Shown: positions 9,632 through 21,283 of the stretch, piece after piece
How positions within the stretch are numbered: the stretch's first letter is position 1
Layout: each line of letters opens with the position of its first letter
Assembly: GCA_028015205.1 (NCBI GenBank)
Contig: JAPWFG010000060.1
Coordinates: 1 to 64,000 of the forward strand
DNA: 64,000 nucleotides
Direction: 5' to 3'
Source of the DNA: Mytilisepta virgata
Taxonomy: Eukaryota > Mollusca > Bivalvia > Mytilida > Mytilidae
Program-made: the position numbers and the translations under genes
The notes under the pieces: model-generated
The model's input: the letters and a program-made list of their open reading frames with translations, nothing else
Told to the model about the DNA's origin: nothing
The model's database searches: none

Positions 9632-9698
9632 GTCCTCGTAGCGCAGGGGATAGCGCGCTGGACTTCTAATCCAGAGGGTTCGAATCCCGCCGAGGATG
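9632..9698 (+). pseudogene. Broken tRNA-Arg(TCT) with normal acceptor stem, unit 12
   Basis: This copy has the same 6-bp deletion as 1064-1130 but keeps T at position 5, so all seven acceptor pairs can form. It is the only Arg copy in the window that carries the deletion alone. The T arm is still destroyed, so a working tRNA is not expected. The unit is 860 bp: -6 here and +4 near 10219. Confidence 0.92.
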
Positions 9699-10023
9699 GT
9701 GTTAATTTTTTGTAACTTCATTTTGGATCTCAGTGTATTGGTGTTTACAGCACTACCATTTAATAAACGTTCTAGTTGATATGATCAAATATCTCTAATA
9801 TGTTCTCCTGACAATGTTTTTTTCTGATACATTTATTTACGACTGCAGCATTTCATACCGTGAACAATGCATTCAAATTTAGAAGTAAAAGGTAAAACCA
9901 AAGTCATTCTAATTTTGTATTTGGTTGGTAAAATTTTAATAATTTTCTCCTAGTGACCACAAATTCACCCTCCAGATACTAGCCAACAGCCAATAATCAA
10001 AGAACCCCGAGAAAAAAATACTC

Positions 10024-10096
10024 TGGAGAATCCGGGCATCGATCCCGGTACCTCCCGCATGCTAAGCGGGCGCTCTACCATTTGAGCTAATTCCCC
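10024..10096 (-). tRNA. tRNA-Ala-AGC: tRNA-Ala(AGC), unit 12
   Basis: Intact, as 600-672. Unit has A451 without the 7-bp loss. The divergent spacer has T795 plus a unique 4-bp duplication at about 10216-10223. Confidence 0.97.
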
Positions 10097-10491
10097 TATG
10101 TCTTAAAAAGTGAAAAATAATCCTTTTATCGCCGCCATCTCTCCAAGTGCAAAAACAAACTAGATTTTGCGTTTATTTTGAAAATGATGTATTTCTTTCA
10201 ATTCCGGCCTTTATTTAATAAATATAAATGTAGAATTCTTCTATAGGTTATATCCATTGTATTCCCTTCATCCGTTCGGAGAGTTTCCATTTTTGATGCA
10301 GGCATATATCTTTTTCTTCTCTAGTTTCAAAGTTATTCTCTCAGTGACTTTGACAAATGTTTAAAAAGTGTGTAGAAAGCACTAGAATACATTATGGTCA
10401 TCGACGAGTTATAGCGGGATAACCTGAGGTCAGTATTGCATGTTTAAGTAAGTTCAAGAATAAGTATGAAAATTATGACAACTTTGGGTAT

Positions 10492-10564
10492 GTCCTCGTA
10501 GCGCAGGGGATAGCGCGCTGGACTTCTAATCCAGAGGTCGCGGGTTCGAATCCCGCCGAGGATG
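10492..10564 (+). tRNA. tRNA-Arg-TCT: tRNA-Arg(TCT), unit 13
   Basis: Intact, as 202-274. First unit of the 1723-bp dimer; spacer has A329 and G451. Confidence 0.97.
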
Positions 10565-10889
10565 GTGTTAATTTTTTGTAACTTCATTTTGGATCTCAGT
10601 GTATTGGTGTTTACAGCAATACCATTTAATAAACGTTCTAGTTGATATGATCAAATATCTCTAATATGTTCTCCTGACAATGTTTTTTTCTGATACATTT
10701 ATTTACGACTGCAGCATTTCATACCGTGAACAATGCATTCGAATTTAGAAGTAAAAGGTAAAACCAAAGTCATTCTAATTTTGTATTTGGTTGGTAAAAT
10801 TTTAATAATTTTCTCCTAGTGACCACAAATTCACCCTCCAGATACTAGCCAACAGCCAATAATCAAAGAACCCCGAGAAAAAAATACTC

Positions 10890-10962
10890 TGGAGAATCCG
10901 GGCATCGATCCCGGTACCTCCCGCATGCTAAGCGGGCGCTCTACCATTTGAGCTAATTCCCC
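10890..10962 (-). tRNA. tRNA-Ala-AGC: tRNA-Ala(AGC), unit 13
   Basis: Intact, as 600-672. A795, one G lost at the 818-819 site. Confidence 0.97.
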
Positions 10963-11352
10963 TATGTCTTAAAAAGTGAAAAATAATCCTTTTATCGCCG
11001 CCATCTCTCCAAGTGCAAAAACAAACTAGATTTTGCGTTTATTTTGAAAATGATGTATTTCTTTCAATTCCGGCCTTTATTTAAAATAAATGTAGAATTC
11101 TTCTATAGTTATATCCATTGTATTCCCTTCATCCGTTCGGAGAGTTTCCATTTTTGATGCAGGCATATATCTTTTTCTTCTCTAGTTTCAAAGTTATTCT
11201 CTCAGTGACTTTGACAAATGTTTAAAAAGTGTGTAGAAAGCACTAGAATACATTATGGTCATCGACGAGTTATAGCGGGATAACCTGAGGTCAGTATTGC
11301 ATGTTTAAGTAAGTTCAAGAATAAGTATGAAAATTATGACAACTTTGGGTAT

Positions 11353-11425
11353 GTCCTCGTAGCGCAGGGGATAGCGCGCTGGACTTCTAATCCAGAGGTC
11401 GCGGGTTCGAATCCCGCCGAGGATG
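11353..11425 (+). tRNA. tRNA-Arg-TCT: tRNA-Arg(TCT), unit 14
   Basis: Intact, as 202-274. Spacer has C329, A451. Confidence 0.97.
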
Positions 11426-11750
11426 GTGTTAATTTTTTGTAACTTCATTTTGGATCTCAGTGTATTGGTGTTTACAGCACTACCATTTAATAAACGTTCT
11501 AGTTGATATGATCAAATATCTCTAATATGTTCTCCTGACAATGTTTTTTTCTGATACATTTATTTACGACTGCAGCATTTCATACCGTGAACAATGCATT
11601 CAAATTTAGAAGTAAAAGGTAAAACCAAAGTCATTCTAATTTTGTATTTGGTTGGTAAAATTTTAATAATTTTCTCCTAGTGACCACAAATTCACCCTCC
11701 AGATACTAGCCAACAGCCAATAATCAAAGAACCCCGAGAAAAAAATACTC

Positions 11751-11823
11751 TGGAGAATCCGGGCATCGATCCCGGTACCTCCCGCATGCTAAGCGGGCGC
11801 TCTACCATTTGAGCTAATTCCCC
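11751..11823 (-). tRNA. tRNA-Ala-AGC: tRNA-Ala(AGC), unit 14
   Basis: Intact, as 600-672. A795, both G kept. Confidence 0.97.
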
Positions 11824-12214
11824 TATGTCTTAAAAAGTGAAAAATAATCCTTTTATCGCCGCCATCTCTCCAAGTGCAAAAACAAACTAGATTTTGCGTT
11901 TATTTTGAAAATGATGTATTTCTTTCAATTCCGGCCTTTATTTAAAATAAATGTAGAATTCTTCTATAGGTTATATCCATTGTATTCCCTTCATCCGTTC
12001 GGAGAGTTTCCATTTTTGATGCAGGCATATATCTTTTTCTTCTCTAGTTTCAAAGTTATTCTCTCAGTGACTTTGACAAATGTTTAAAAAGTGTGTAGAA
12101 AGCACTAGAATACATTATGGTCATCGACGAGTTATAGCGGGATAACCTGAGGTCAGTATTGCATGTTTAAGTAAGTTCAAGAATAAGTATGAAAATTATG
12201 ACAACTTTGGGTAT

Positions 12215-12287
12215 GTCCTCGTAGCGCAGGGGATAGCGCGCTGGACTTCTAATCCAGAGGTCGCGGGTTCGAATCCCGCCGAGGATG
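12215..12287 (+). tRNA. tRNA-Arg-TCT: tRNA-Arg(TCT), unit 15
   Basis: Intact, as 202-274. Spacer has A329, G451. Confidence 0.97.
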
Positions 12288-12612
12288 GTGTTAATTTTTT
12301 GTAACTTCATTTTGGATCTCAGTGTATTGGTGTTTACAGCAATACCATTTAATAAACGTTCTAGTTGATATGATCAAATATCTCTAATATGTTCTCCTGA
12401 CAATGTTTTTTTCTGATACATTTATTTACGACTGCAGCATTTCATACCGTGAACAATGCATTCGAATTTAGAAGTAAAAGGTAAAACCAAAGTCATTCTA
12501 ATTTTGTATTTGGTTGGTAAAATTTTAATAATTTTCTCCTAGTGACCACAAATTCACCCTCCAGATACTAGCCAACAGCCAATAATCAAAGAACCCCGAG
12601 AAAAAAATACTC

Positions 12613-12685
12613 TGGAGAATCCGGGCATCGATCCCGGTACCTCCCGCATGCTAAGCGGGCGCTCTACCATTTGAGCTAATTCCCC
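12613..12685 (-). tRNA. tRNA-Ala-AGC: tRNA-Ala(AGC), unit 15
   Basis: Intact, as 600-672. A795, G lost. Confidence 0.97.
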
Positions 12686-13075
12686 TATGTCTTAAAAAGT
12701 GAAAAATAATCCTTTTATCGCCGCCATCTCTCCAAGTGCAAAAACAAACTAGATTTTGCGTTTATTTTGAAAATGATGTATTTCTTTCAATTCCGGCCTT
12801 TATTTAAAATAAATGTAGAATTCTTCTATAGTTATATCCATTGTATTCCCTTCATCCGTTCGGAGAGTTTCCATTTTTGATGCAGGCATATATCTTTTTC
12901 TTCTCTAGTTTCAAAGTTATTCTCTCAGTGACTTTGACAAATGTTTAAAAAGTGTGTAGAAAGCACTAGAATACATTATGGTCATCGACGAGTTATAGCG
13001 GGATAACCTGAGGTCAGTATTGCATGTTTAAGTAAGTTCAAGAATAAGTATGAAAATTATGACAACTTTGGGTAT

Positions 13076-13148
13076 GTCCTCGTAGCGCAGGGGATAGCGC
13101 GCTGGACTTCTAATCCAGAGGTCGCGGGTTCGAATCCCGCCGAGGATG
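13076..13148 (+). tRNA. tRNA-Arg-TCT: tRNA-Arg(TCT), unit 16
   Basis: Intact, as 202-274. Spacer has C329, A451. Confidence 0.97.
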
Positions 13149-13473
13149 GTGTTAATTTTTTGTAACTTCATTTTGGATCTCAGTGTATTGGTGTTTACAG
13201 CACTACCATTTAATAAACGTTCTAGTTGATATGATCAAATATCTCTAATATGTTCTCCTGACAATGTTTTTTTCTGATACATTTATTTACGACTGCAGCA
13301 TTTCATACCGTGAACAATGCATTCAAATTTAGAAGTAAAAGGTAAAACCAAAGTCATTCTAATTTTGTATTTGGTTGGTAAAATTTTAATAATTTTCTCC
13401 TAGTGACCACAAATTCACCCTCCAGATACTAGCCAACAGCCAATAATCAAAGAACCCCGAGAAAAAAATACTC

Positions 13474-13546
13474 TGGAGAATCCGGGCATCGATCCCGGTA
13501 CCTCCCGCATGCTAAGCGGGCGCTCTACCATTTGAGCTAATTCCCC
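13474..13546 (-). tRNA. tRNA-Ala-AGC: tRNA-Ala(AGC), unit 16
   Basis: Intact, as 600-672. A795. Confidence 0.97.
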
Positions 13547-13937
13547 TATGTCTTAAAAAGTGAAAAATAATCCTTTTATCGCCGCCATCTCTCCAAGTGC
13601 AAAAACAAACTAGATTTTGCGTTTATTTTGAAAATGATGTATTTCTTTCAATTCCGGCCTTTATTTAAAATAAATGTAGAATTCTTCTATAGGTTATATC
13701 CATTGTATTCCCTTCATCCGTTCGGAGAGTTTCCATTTTTGATGCAGGCATATATCTTTTTCTTCTCTAGTTTCAAAGTTATTCTCTCAGTGACTTTGAC
13801 AAATGTTTAAAAAGTGTGTAGAAAGCACTAGAATACATTATGGTCATCGACGAGTTATAGCGGGATAACCTGAGGTCAGTATTGCATGTTTAAGTAAGTT
13901 CAAGAATAAGTATGAAAATTATGACAACTTTGGGTAT

Positions 13938-14010
13938 GTCCTCGTAGCGCAGGGGATAGCGCGCTGGACTTCTAATCCAGAGGTCGCGGGTTCGAATCCC
14001 GCCGAGGATG
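13938..14010 (+). tRNA. tRNA-Arg-TCT: tRNA-Arg(TCT), unit 17
   Basis: Intact, as 202-274. Spacer has A329, G451. Confidence 0.97.
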
Positions 14011-14335
14011 GTGTTAATTTTTTGTAACTTCATTTTGGATCTCAGTGTATTGGTGTTTACAGCAATACCATTTAATAAACGTTCTAGTTGATATGATCAA
14101 ATATCTCTAATATGTTCTCCTGACAATGTTTTTTTCTGATACATTTATTTACGACTGCAGCATTTCATACCGTGAACAATGCATTCGAATTTAGAAGTAA
14201 AAGGTAAAACCAAAGTCATTCTAATTTTGTATTTGGTTGGTAAAATTTTAATAATTTTCTCCTAGTGACCACAAATTCACCCTCCAGATACTAGCCAACA
14301 GCCAATAATCAAAGAACCCCGAGAAAAAAATACTC

Positions 14336-14408
14336 TGGAGAATCCGGGCATCGATCCCGGTACCTCCCGCATGCTAAGCGGGCGCTCTACCATTTGAGCT
14401 AATTCCCC
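14336..14408 (-). tRNA. tRNA-Ala-AGC: tRNA-Ala(AGC), unit 17
   Basis: Intact, as 600-672. A795, G lost. Confidence 0.97.
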
Positions 14409-14798
14409 TATGTCTTAAAAAGTGAAAAATAATCCTTTTATCGCCGCCATCTCTCCAAGTGCAAAAACAAACTAGATTTTGCGTTTATTTTGAAAATGAT
14501 GTATTTCTTTCAATTCCGGCCTTTATTTAAAATAAATGTAGAATTCTTCTATAGTTATATCCATTGTATTCCCTTCATCCGTTCGGAGAGTTTCCATTTT
14601 TGATGCAGGCATATATCTTTTTCTTCTCTAGTTTCAAAGTTATTCTCTCAGTGACTTTGACAAATGTTTAAAAAGTGTGTAGAAAGCACTAGAATACATT
14701 ATGGTCATCGACGAGTTATAGCGGGATAACCTGAGGTCAGTATTGCATGTTTAAGTAAGTTCAAGAATAAGTATGAAAATTATGACAACTTTGGGTAT

Positions 14799-14871
14799 GT
14801 CCTCGTAGCGCAGGGGATAGCGCGCTGGACTTCTAATCCAGAGGTCGCGGGTTCGAATCCCGCCGAGGATG
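14799..14871 (+). tRNA. tRNA-Arg-TCT: tRNA-Arg(TCT), unit 18
   Basis: Intact, as 202-274. Spacer has C329, A451. Confidence 0.97.
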
Positions 14872-15196
14872 GTGTTAATTTTTTGTAACTTCATTTTGGA
14901 TCTCAGTGTATTGGTGTTTACAGCACTACCATTTAATAAACGTTCTAGTTGATATGATCAAATATCTCTAATATGTTCTCCTGACAATGTTTTTTTCTGA
15001 TACATTTATTTACGACTGCAGCATTTCATACCGTGAACAATGCATTCAAATTTAGAAGTAAAAGGTAAAACCAAAGTCATTCTAATTTTGTATTTGGTTG
15101 GTAAAATTTTAATAATTTTCTCCTAGTGACCACAAATTCACCCTCCAGATACTAGCCAACAGCCAATAATCAAAGAACCCCGAGAAAAAAATACTC

Positions 15197-15269
15197 TGGA
15201 GAATCCGGGCATCGATCCCGGTACCTCCCGCATGCTAAGCGGGCGCTCTACCATTTGAGCTAATTCCCC
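15197..15269 (-). tRNA. tRNA-Ala-AGC: tRNA-Ala(AGC), unit 18
   Basis: Intact, as 600-672. A795. Confidence 0.97.
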
Positions 15270-15660
15270 TATGTCTTAAAAAGTGAAAAATAATCCTTTT
15301 ATCGCCGCCATCTCTCCAAGTGCAAAAACAAACTAGATTTTGCGTTTATTTTGAAAATGATGTATTTCTTTCAATTCCGGCCTTTATTTAAAATAAATGT
15401 AGAATTCTTCTATAGGTTATATCCATTGTATTCCCTTCATCCGTTCGGAGAGTTTCCATTTTTGATGCAGGCATATATCTTTTTCTTCTCTAGTTTCAAA
15501 GTTATTCTCTCAGTGACTTTGACAAATGTTTAAAAAGTGTGTAGAAAGCACTAGAATACATTATGGTCATCGACGAGTTATAGCGGGATAACCTGAGGTC
15601 AGTATTGCATGTTTAAGTAAGTTCAAGAATAAGTATGAAAATTATGACAACTTTGGGTAT

Positions 15661-15733
15661 GTCCTCGTAGCGCAGGGGATAGCGCGCTGGACTTCTAATC
15701 CAGAGGTCGCGGGTTCGAATCCCGCCGAGGATG
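15661..15733 (+). tRNA. tRNA-Arg-TCT: tRNA-Arg(TCT), unit 19
   Basis: Intact, as 202-274. Spacer has A329, G451; last A329 unit seen. Confidence 0.97.
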
Positions 15734-16046
15734 GTGTTAATTTTTTGTAACTTCATTTTGGATCTCAGTGTATTGGTGTTTACAGCAATACCATTTAATA
15801 AACGTTCTAGTTGATATGATCAAATATCTCTAATATGTTCTCCTGACAATGTTTTTTTCTGATACATTTATTTACGACTGCAGCATTTCATACCGTGAAC
15901 AATGCATTCGAATTTAGAAGTAAAAGGTAAAACCAAAGTCATTCTAATTTTGTATTTGGTTGGTAAAATTTTAATAATTTTCTCCTAGTGACCACAAATT
16001 CACCCTCCAGATACTAGCCAACAGCCAATAATCAAAGAACCCCGAG

Positions 16047-16052
16047 AAAAAA
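16047..16052 (-). terminator. Shortened Ala terminator (T6 on - strand)
   Basis: This run is one base shorter than the T7 of other units. It should still end polymerase III transcription. Confidence 0.8.
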
Positions 16053-16057
16053 TACTC

Positions 16058-16130
16058 TGGAGAATCCGGGCATCGATCCCGGTACCTCCCGCATGCTAAG
16101 CGGGCGCTCTACCATTTGAGCTAATTCCCC
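16058..16130 (-). tRNA. tRNA-Ala-AGC: tRNA-Ala(AGC), unit 19
   Basis: Intact, as 600-672. A795, both G kept. Confidence 0.97.
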
Positions 16131-16521
16131 TATGTCTTAAAAAGTGAAAAATAATCCTTTTATCGCCGCCATCTCTCCAAGTGCAAAAACAAACTAGATT
16201 TTGCGTTTATTTTGAAAATGATGTATTTCTTTCAATTCCGGCCTTTATTTAAAATAAATGTAGAATTCTTCTATAGGTTATATCCATTGTATTCCCTTCA
16301 TCCGTTCGGAGAGTTTCCATTTTTGATGCAGGCATATATCTTTTTCTTCTCTAGTTTCAAAGTTATTCTCTCAGTGACTTTGACAAATGTTTAAAAAGTG
16401 TGTAGAAAGCACTAGAATACATTATGGTCATCGACGAGTTATAGCGGGATAACCTGAGGTCAGTATTGCATGTTTAAGTAAGTTCAAGAATAAGTATGAA
16501 AATTATGACAACTTTGGGTAT

Positions 16522-16594
16522 GTCCTCGTAGCGCAGGGGATAGCGCGCTGGACTTCTAATCCAGAGGTCGCGGGTTCGAATCCCGCCGAGGATG
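16522..16594 (+). tRNA. tRNA-Arg-TCT: tRNA-Arg(TCT), unit 20
   Basis: Intact, as 202-274. The spacer after it lacks 19 bp at about 16843-16850, making this the shortest unit (843 bp). Confidence 0.97.
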
Positions 16595-16900
16595 GTGTTA
16601 ATTTTTTGTAACTTCATTTTGGATCTCAGTGTATTGGTGTTTACAGCACTACCATTTAATAAACGTTCTAGTTGATATGATCAAATATCTCTAATATGTT
16701 CTCCTGACAATGTTTTTTTCTGATACATTTATTTACGACTGCAGCATTTCATACCGTGAACAATGCATTCAAATTTAGAAGTAAAAGGTAAAACCAAAGT
16801 CATTCTAATTTTGTATTTGGTTGGTAAAATTTTAATAATTTTCTCCCTCCAGATACTAGCCAACAGCCAATAATCAAAGAACCCCGAGAAAAAAATACTC

Positions 16901-16973
16901 TGGAGAATCCGGGCATCGATCCCGGTACCTCCCGCATGCTAAGCGGGCGCTCTACCATTTGAGCTAATTCCCC
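16901..16973 (-). tRNA. tRNA-Ala-AGC: tRNA-Ala(AGC), unit 20
   Basis: Intact, as 600-672. T795. The 19-bp loss lies beyond its terminator, so the gene is untouched. Confidence 0.97.
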
Positions 16974-17364
16974 TATGTCTTAAAAAGTGAAAAATAATCC
17001 TTTTATCGCCGCCATCTCTCCAAGTGCAAAAACAAACTAGATTTTGCGTTTATTTTGAAAATGATGTATTTCTTTCAATTCCGGCCTTTATTTAATATAA
17101 ATGTAGAATTCTTCTATAGGTTATATCCATTGTATTCCCTTCATCCGTTCGGAGAGTTTCCATTTTTGATGCAGGCATATATCTTTTTCTTCTCTAGTTT
17201 CAAAGTTATTCTCTCAGTGACTTTGACAAATGTTTAAAAAGTGTGTAGAAAGCACTAGAATACATTATGGTCATCGACGAGTTATAGCGGGATAACCTGA
17301 GGTCAGTATTGCATGTTTAAGTAAGTTCAAGAATAAGTATGAAAATTATGACAACTTTGGGTAT

Positions 17365-17437
17365 GTCCTCGTAGCGCAGGGGATAGCGCGCTGGACTTCT
17401 AATCCAGAGGTCGCGGGTTCGAATCCCGCCGAGGATG
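17365..17437 (+). tRNA. tRNA-Arg-TCT: tRNA-Arg(TCT), unit 21
   Basis: Intact, as 202-274. Confidence 0.97.
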
Positions 17438-17762
17438 GTGTTAATTTTTTGTAACTTCATTTTGGATCTCAGTGTATTGGTGTTTACAGCACTACCATTT
17501 AATAAACGTTCTAGTTGATATGATCAAATATCTCTAATATGTTCTCCTGACAATGTTTTTTTCTGATACATTTATTTACGACTGCAGCATTTCATACCGT
17601 GAACAATGCATTCAAATTTAGAAGTAAAAGGTAAAACCAAAGTCATTCTAATTTTGTATTTGGTTGGTAAAATTTTAATAATTTTCTCCTAGTGACCACA
17701 AATTCACCCTCCAGATACTAGCCAACAGCCAATAATCAAAGAACCCCGAGAAAAAAATACTC

Positions 17763-17835
17763 TGGAGAATCCGGGCATCGATCCCGGTACCTCCCGCATG
17801 CTAAGCGGGCGCTCTACCATTTGAGCTAATTCCCC
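17763..17835 (-). tRNA. tRNA-Ala-AGC: tRNA-Ala(AGC), unit 21
   Basis: Intact, as 600-672. A451, A795. Confidence 0.97.
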
Positions 17836-18226
17836 TATGTCTTAAAAAGTGAAAAATAATCCTTTTATCGCCGCCATCTCTCCAAGTGCAAAAACAAACT
17901 AGATTTTGCGTTTATTTTGAAAATGATGTATTTCTTTCAATTCCGGCCTTTATTTAAAATAAATGTAGAATTCTTCTATAGGTTATATCCATTGTATTCC
18001 CTTCATCCGTTCGGAGAGTTTCCATTTTTGATGCAGGCATATATCTTTTTCTTCTCTAGTTTCAAAGTTATTCTCTCAGTGACTTTGACAAATGTTTAAA
18101 AAGTGTGTAGAAAGCACTAGAATACATTATGGTCATCGACGAGTTATAGCGGGATAACCTGAGGTCAGTATTGCATGTTTAAGTAAGTTCAAGAATAAGT
18201 ATGAAAATTATGACAACTTTGGGTAT

Positions 18227-18299
18227 GTCCTCGTAGCGCAGGGGATAGCGCGCTGGACTTCTAATCCAGAGGTCGCGGGTTCGAATCCCGCCGAGGATG
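18227..18299 (+). tRNA. tRNA-Arg-TCT: tRNA-Arg(TCT), unit 22
   Basis: Intact, as 202-274. Confidence 0.97.
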
Positions 18300-18624
18300 G
18301 TGTTAATTTTTTGTAACTTCATTTTGGATCTCAGTGTATTGGTGTTTACAGCACTACCATTTAATAAACGTTCTAGTTGATATGATCAAATATCTCTAAT
18401 ATGTTCTCCTGACAATGTTTTTTTCTGATACATTTATTTACGACTGCAGCATTTCATACCGTGAACAATGCATTCAAATTTAGAAGTAAAAGGTAAAACC
18501 AAAGTCATTCTAATTTTGTATTTGGTTGGTAAAATTTTAATAATTTTCTCCTAGTGACCACAAATTCACCCTCCAGATACTAGCCAACAGCCAATAATCA
18601 AAGAACCCCGAGAAAAAAATACTC

Positions 18625-18697
18625 TGGAGAATCCGGGCATCGATCCCGGTACCTCCCGCATGCTAAGCGGGCGCTCTACCATTTGAGCTAATTCCCC
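18625..18697 (-). tRNA. tRNA-Ala-AGC: tRNA-Ala(AGC), unit 22
   Basis: Intact, as 600-672. A private T to A at 18712 lies 15 bp upstream of this gene. A795, G lost. Confidence 0.97.
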
Positions 18698-19087
18698 TAT
18701 GTCTTAAAAAGAGAAAAATAATCCTTTTATCGCCGCCATCTCTCCAAGTGCAAAAACAAACTAGATTTTGCGTTTATTTTGAAAATGATGTATTTCTTTC
18801 AATTCCGGCCTTTATTTAAAATAAATGTAGAATTCTTCTATAGTTATATCCATTGTATTCCCTTCATCCGTTCGGAGAGTTTCCATTTTTGATGCAGGCA
18901 TATATCTTTTTCTTCTCTAGTTTCAAAGTTATTCTCTCAGTGACTTTGACAAATGTTTAAAAAGTGTGTAGAAAGCACTAGAATACATTATGGTCATCGA
19001 CGAGTTATAGCGGGATAACCTGAGGTCAGTATTGCATGTTTAAGTAAGTTCAAGAATAAGTATGAAAATTATGACAACTTTGGGTAT

Positions 19088-19160
19088 GTCCTCGTAGCGC
19101 AGGGGATAGCGCGCTGGACTTCTAATCCAGAGGTCGCGGGTTCGAATCCCGCCGAGGATG
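19088..19160 (+). tRNA. tRNA-Arg-TCT: tRNA-Arg(TCT), unit 23
   Basis: Intact, as 202-274. The downstream backup T-run is cut to T6 by a private T to C at 19285; the unit has the extra T (863 bp). Confidence 0.97.
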
Positions 19161-19486
19161 GTGTTAATTTTTTGTAACTTCATTTTGGATCTCAGTGTAT
19201 TGGTGTTTACAGCACTACCATTTAATAAACGTTCTAGTTGATATGATCAAATATCTCTAATATGTTCTCCTGACAATGTTTTTTCCTGATACATTTATTT
19301 ACGACTGCAGCATTTCATACCGTGAACAATGCATTCAAATTTTAGAAGTAAAAGGTAAAACCAAAGTCATTCTAATTTTGTATTTGGTTGGTAAAATTTT
19401 AATAATTTTCTCCTAGTGACCACAAATTCACCCTCCAGATACTAGCCAACAGCCAATAATCAAAGAACCCCGAGAAAAAAATACTC

Positions 19487-19559
19487 TGGAGAATCCGGGC
19501 ATCGATCCCGGTACCTCCCGCATGCTAAGCGGGCGCTCTACCATTTGAGCTAATTCCCC
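19487..19559 (-). tRNA. tRNA-Ala-AGC: tRNA-Ala(AGC), unit 23
   Basis: Intact, as 600-672. T795. Confidence 0.97.
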
Positions 19560-19950
19560 TATGTCTTAAAAAGTGAAAAATAATCCTTTTATCGCCGCCA
19601 TCTCTCCAAGTGCAAAAACAAACTAGATTTTGCGTTTATTTTGAAAATGATGTATTTCTTTCAATTCCGGCCTTTATTTAATATAAATGTAGAATTCTTC
19701 TATAGGTTATATCCATTGTATTCCCTTCATCCGTTCGGAGAGTTTCCATTTTTGATGCAGGCATATATCTTTTTCTTCTCTAGTTTCAAAGTTATTCTCT
19801 CAGTGACTTTGACAAATGTTTAAAAAGTGTGTAGAAAGCACTAGAATACATTATGGTCATCGACGAGTTATAGCGGGATAACCTGAGGTCAGTATTGCAT
19901 GTTTAAGTAAGTTCAAGAATAAGTATGAAAATTATGACAACTTTGGGTAT

Positions 19951-20023
19951 GTCCTCGTAGCGCAGGGGATAGCGCGCTGGACTTCTAATCCAGAGGTCGC
20001 GGGTTCGAATCCCGCCGAGGATG
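19951..20023 (+). tRNA. tRNA-Arg-TCT: tRNA-Arg(TCT), unit 24
   Basis: Intact, as 202-274. Confidence 0.97.
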
Positions 20024-20348
20024 GTGTTAATTTTTTGTAACTTCATTTTGGATCTCAGTGTATTGGTGTTTACAGCACTACCATTTAATAAACGTTCTAG
20101 TTGATATGATCAAATATCTCTAATATGTTCTCCTGACAATGTTTTTTTCTGATACATTTATTTACGACTGCAGCATTTCATACCGTGAACAATGCATTCA
20201 AATTTAGAAGTAAAAGGTAAAACCAAAGTCATTCTAATTTTGTATTTGGTTGGTAAAATTTTAATAATTTTCTCCTAGTGACCACAAATTCACCCTCCAG
20301 ATACTAGCCAACAGCCAATAATCAAAGAACCCCGAGAAAAAAATACTC

Positions 20349-20421
20349 TGGAGAATCCGGGCATCGATCCCGGTACCTCCCGCATGCTAAGCGGGCGCTC
20401 TACCATTTGAGCTAATTCCCC
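20349..20421 (-). tRNA. tRNA-Ala-AGC: tRNA-Ala(AGC), unit 24
   Basis: Intact, as 600-672. T795. Confidence 0.97.
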
Positions 20422-20812
20422 TATGTCTTAAAAAGTGAAAAATAATCCTTTTATCGCCGCCATCTCTCCAAGTGCAAAAACAAACTAGATTTTGCGTTTA
20501 TTTTGAAAATGATGTATTTCTTTCAATTCCGGCCTTTATTTAATATAAATGTAGAATTCTTCTATAGGTTATATCCATTGTATTCCCTTCATCCGTTCGG
20601 AGAGTTTCCATTTTTGATGCAGGCATATATCTTTTTCTTCTCTAGTTTCAAAGTTATTCTCTCAGTGACTTTGACAAATGTTTAAAAAGTGTGTAGAAAG
20701 CACTAGAATACATTATGGTCATCGACGAGTTATAGCGGGATAACCTGAGGTCAGTATTGCATGTTTAAGTAAGTTCAAGAATAAGTATGAAAATTATGAC
20801 AACTTTGGGTAT

Positions 20813-20885
20813 GTCCTCGTAGCGCAGGGGATAGCGCGCTGGACTTCTAATCCAGAGGTCGCGGGTTCGAATCCCGCCGAGGATG
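20813..20885 (+). tRNA. tRNA-Arg-TCT: tRNA-Arg(TCT), unit 25
   Basis: Intact, as 202-274. Confidence 0.97.
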
Positions 20886-21210
20886 GTGTTAATTTTTTGT
20901 AACTTCATTTTGGATCTCAGTGTATTGGTGTTTACAGCACTACCATTTAATAAACGTTCTAGTTGATATGATCAAATATCTCTAATATGTTCTCCTGACA
21001 ATGTTTTTTTCTGATACATTTATTTACGACTGCAGCATTTCATACCGTGAACAATGCATTCAAATTTAGAAGTAAAAGGTAAAACCAAAGTCATTCTAAT
21101 TTTGTATTTGGTTGGTAAAATTTTAATAATTTTCTCCTAGTGACCACAAATTCACCCTCCAGATACTAGCCAACAGCCAATAATCAAAGAACCCCGAGAA
21201 AAAAATACTC

Positions 21211-21283
21211 TGGAGAATCCGGGCATCGATCCCGGTACCTCCCGCATGCTAAGCGGGCGCTCTACCATTTGAGCTAATTCCCC
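21211..21283 (-). tRNA. tRNA-Ala-AGC: tRNA-Ala(AGC), unit 25
   Basis: Intact, as 600-672. A795. Confidence 0.97.

Larger units (their letters stand above)
10492..15660. repeat. Higher-order repeat: 3 copies of a 1723-bp dimer
   Basis: Units 13-18 alternate between an 861-bp form (A329, G451, A795, one G lost at 818-819) and an 862-bp form (C329, A451, A795, both G kept). Arg starts at 10492, 12215, 13938 and 15661 are 1723 bp apart. Unit 19 (15661) begins like a fourth copy (A329, G451) but keeps both G, so the pattern breaks inside that unit. Confidence 0.93.
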
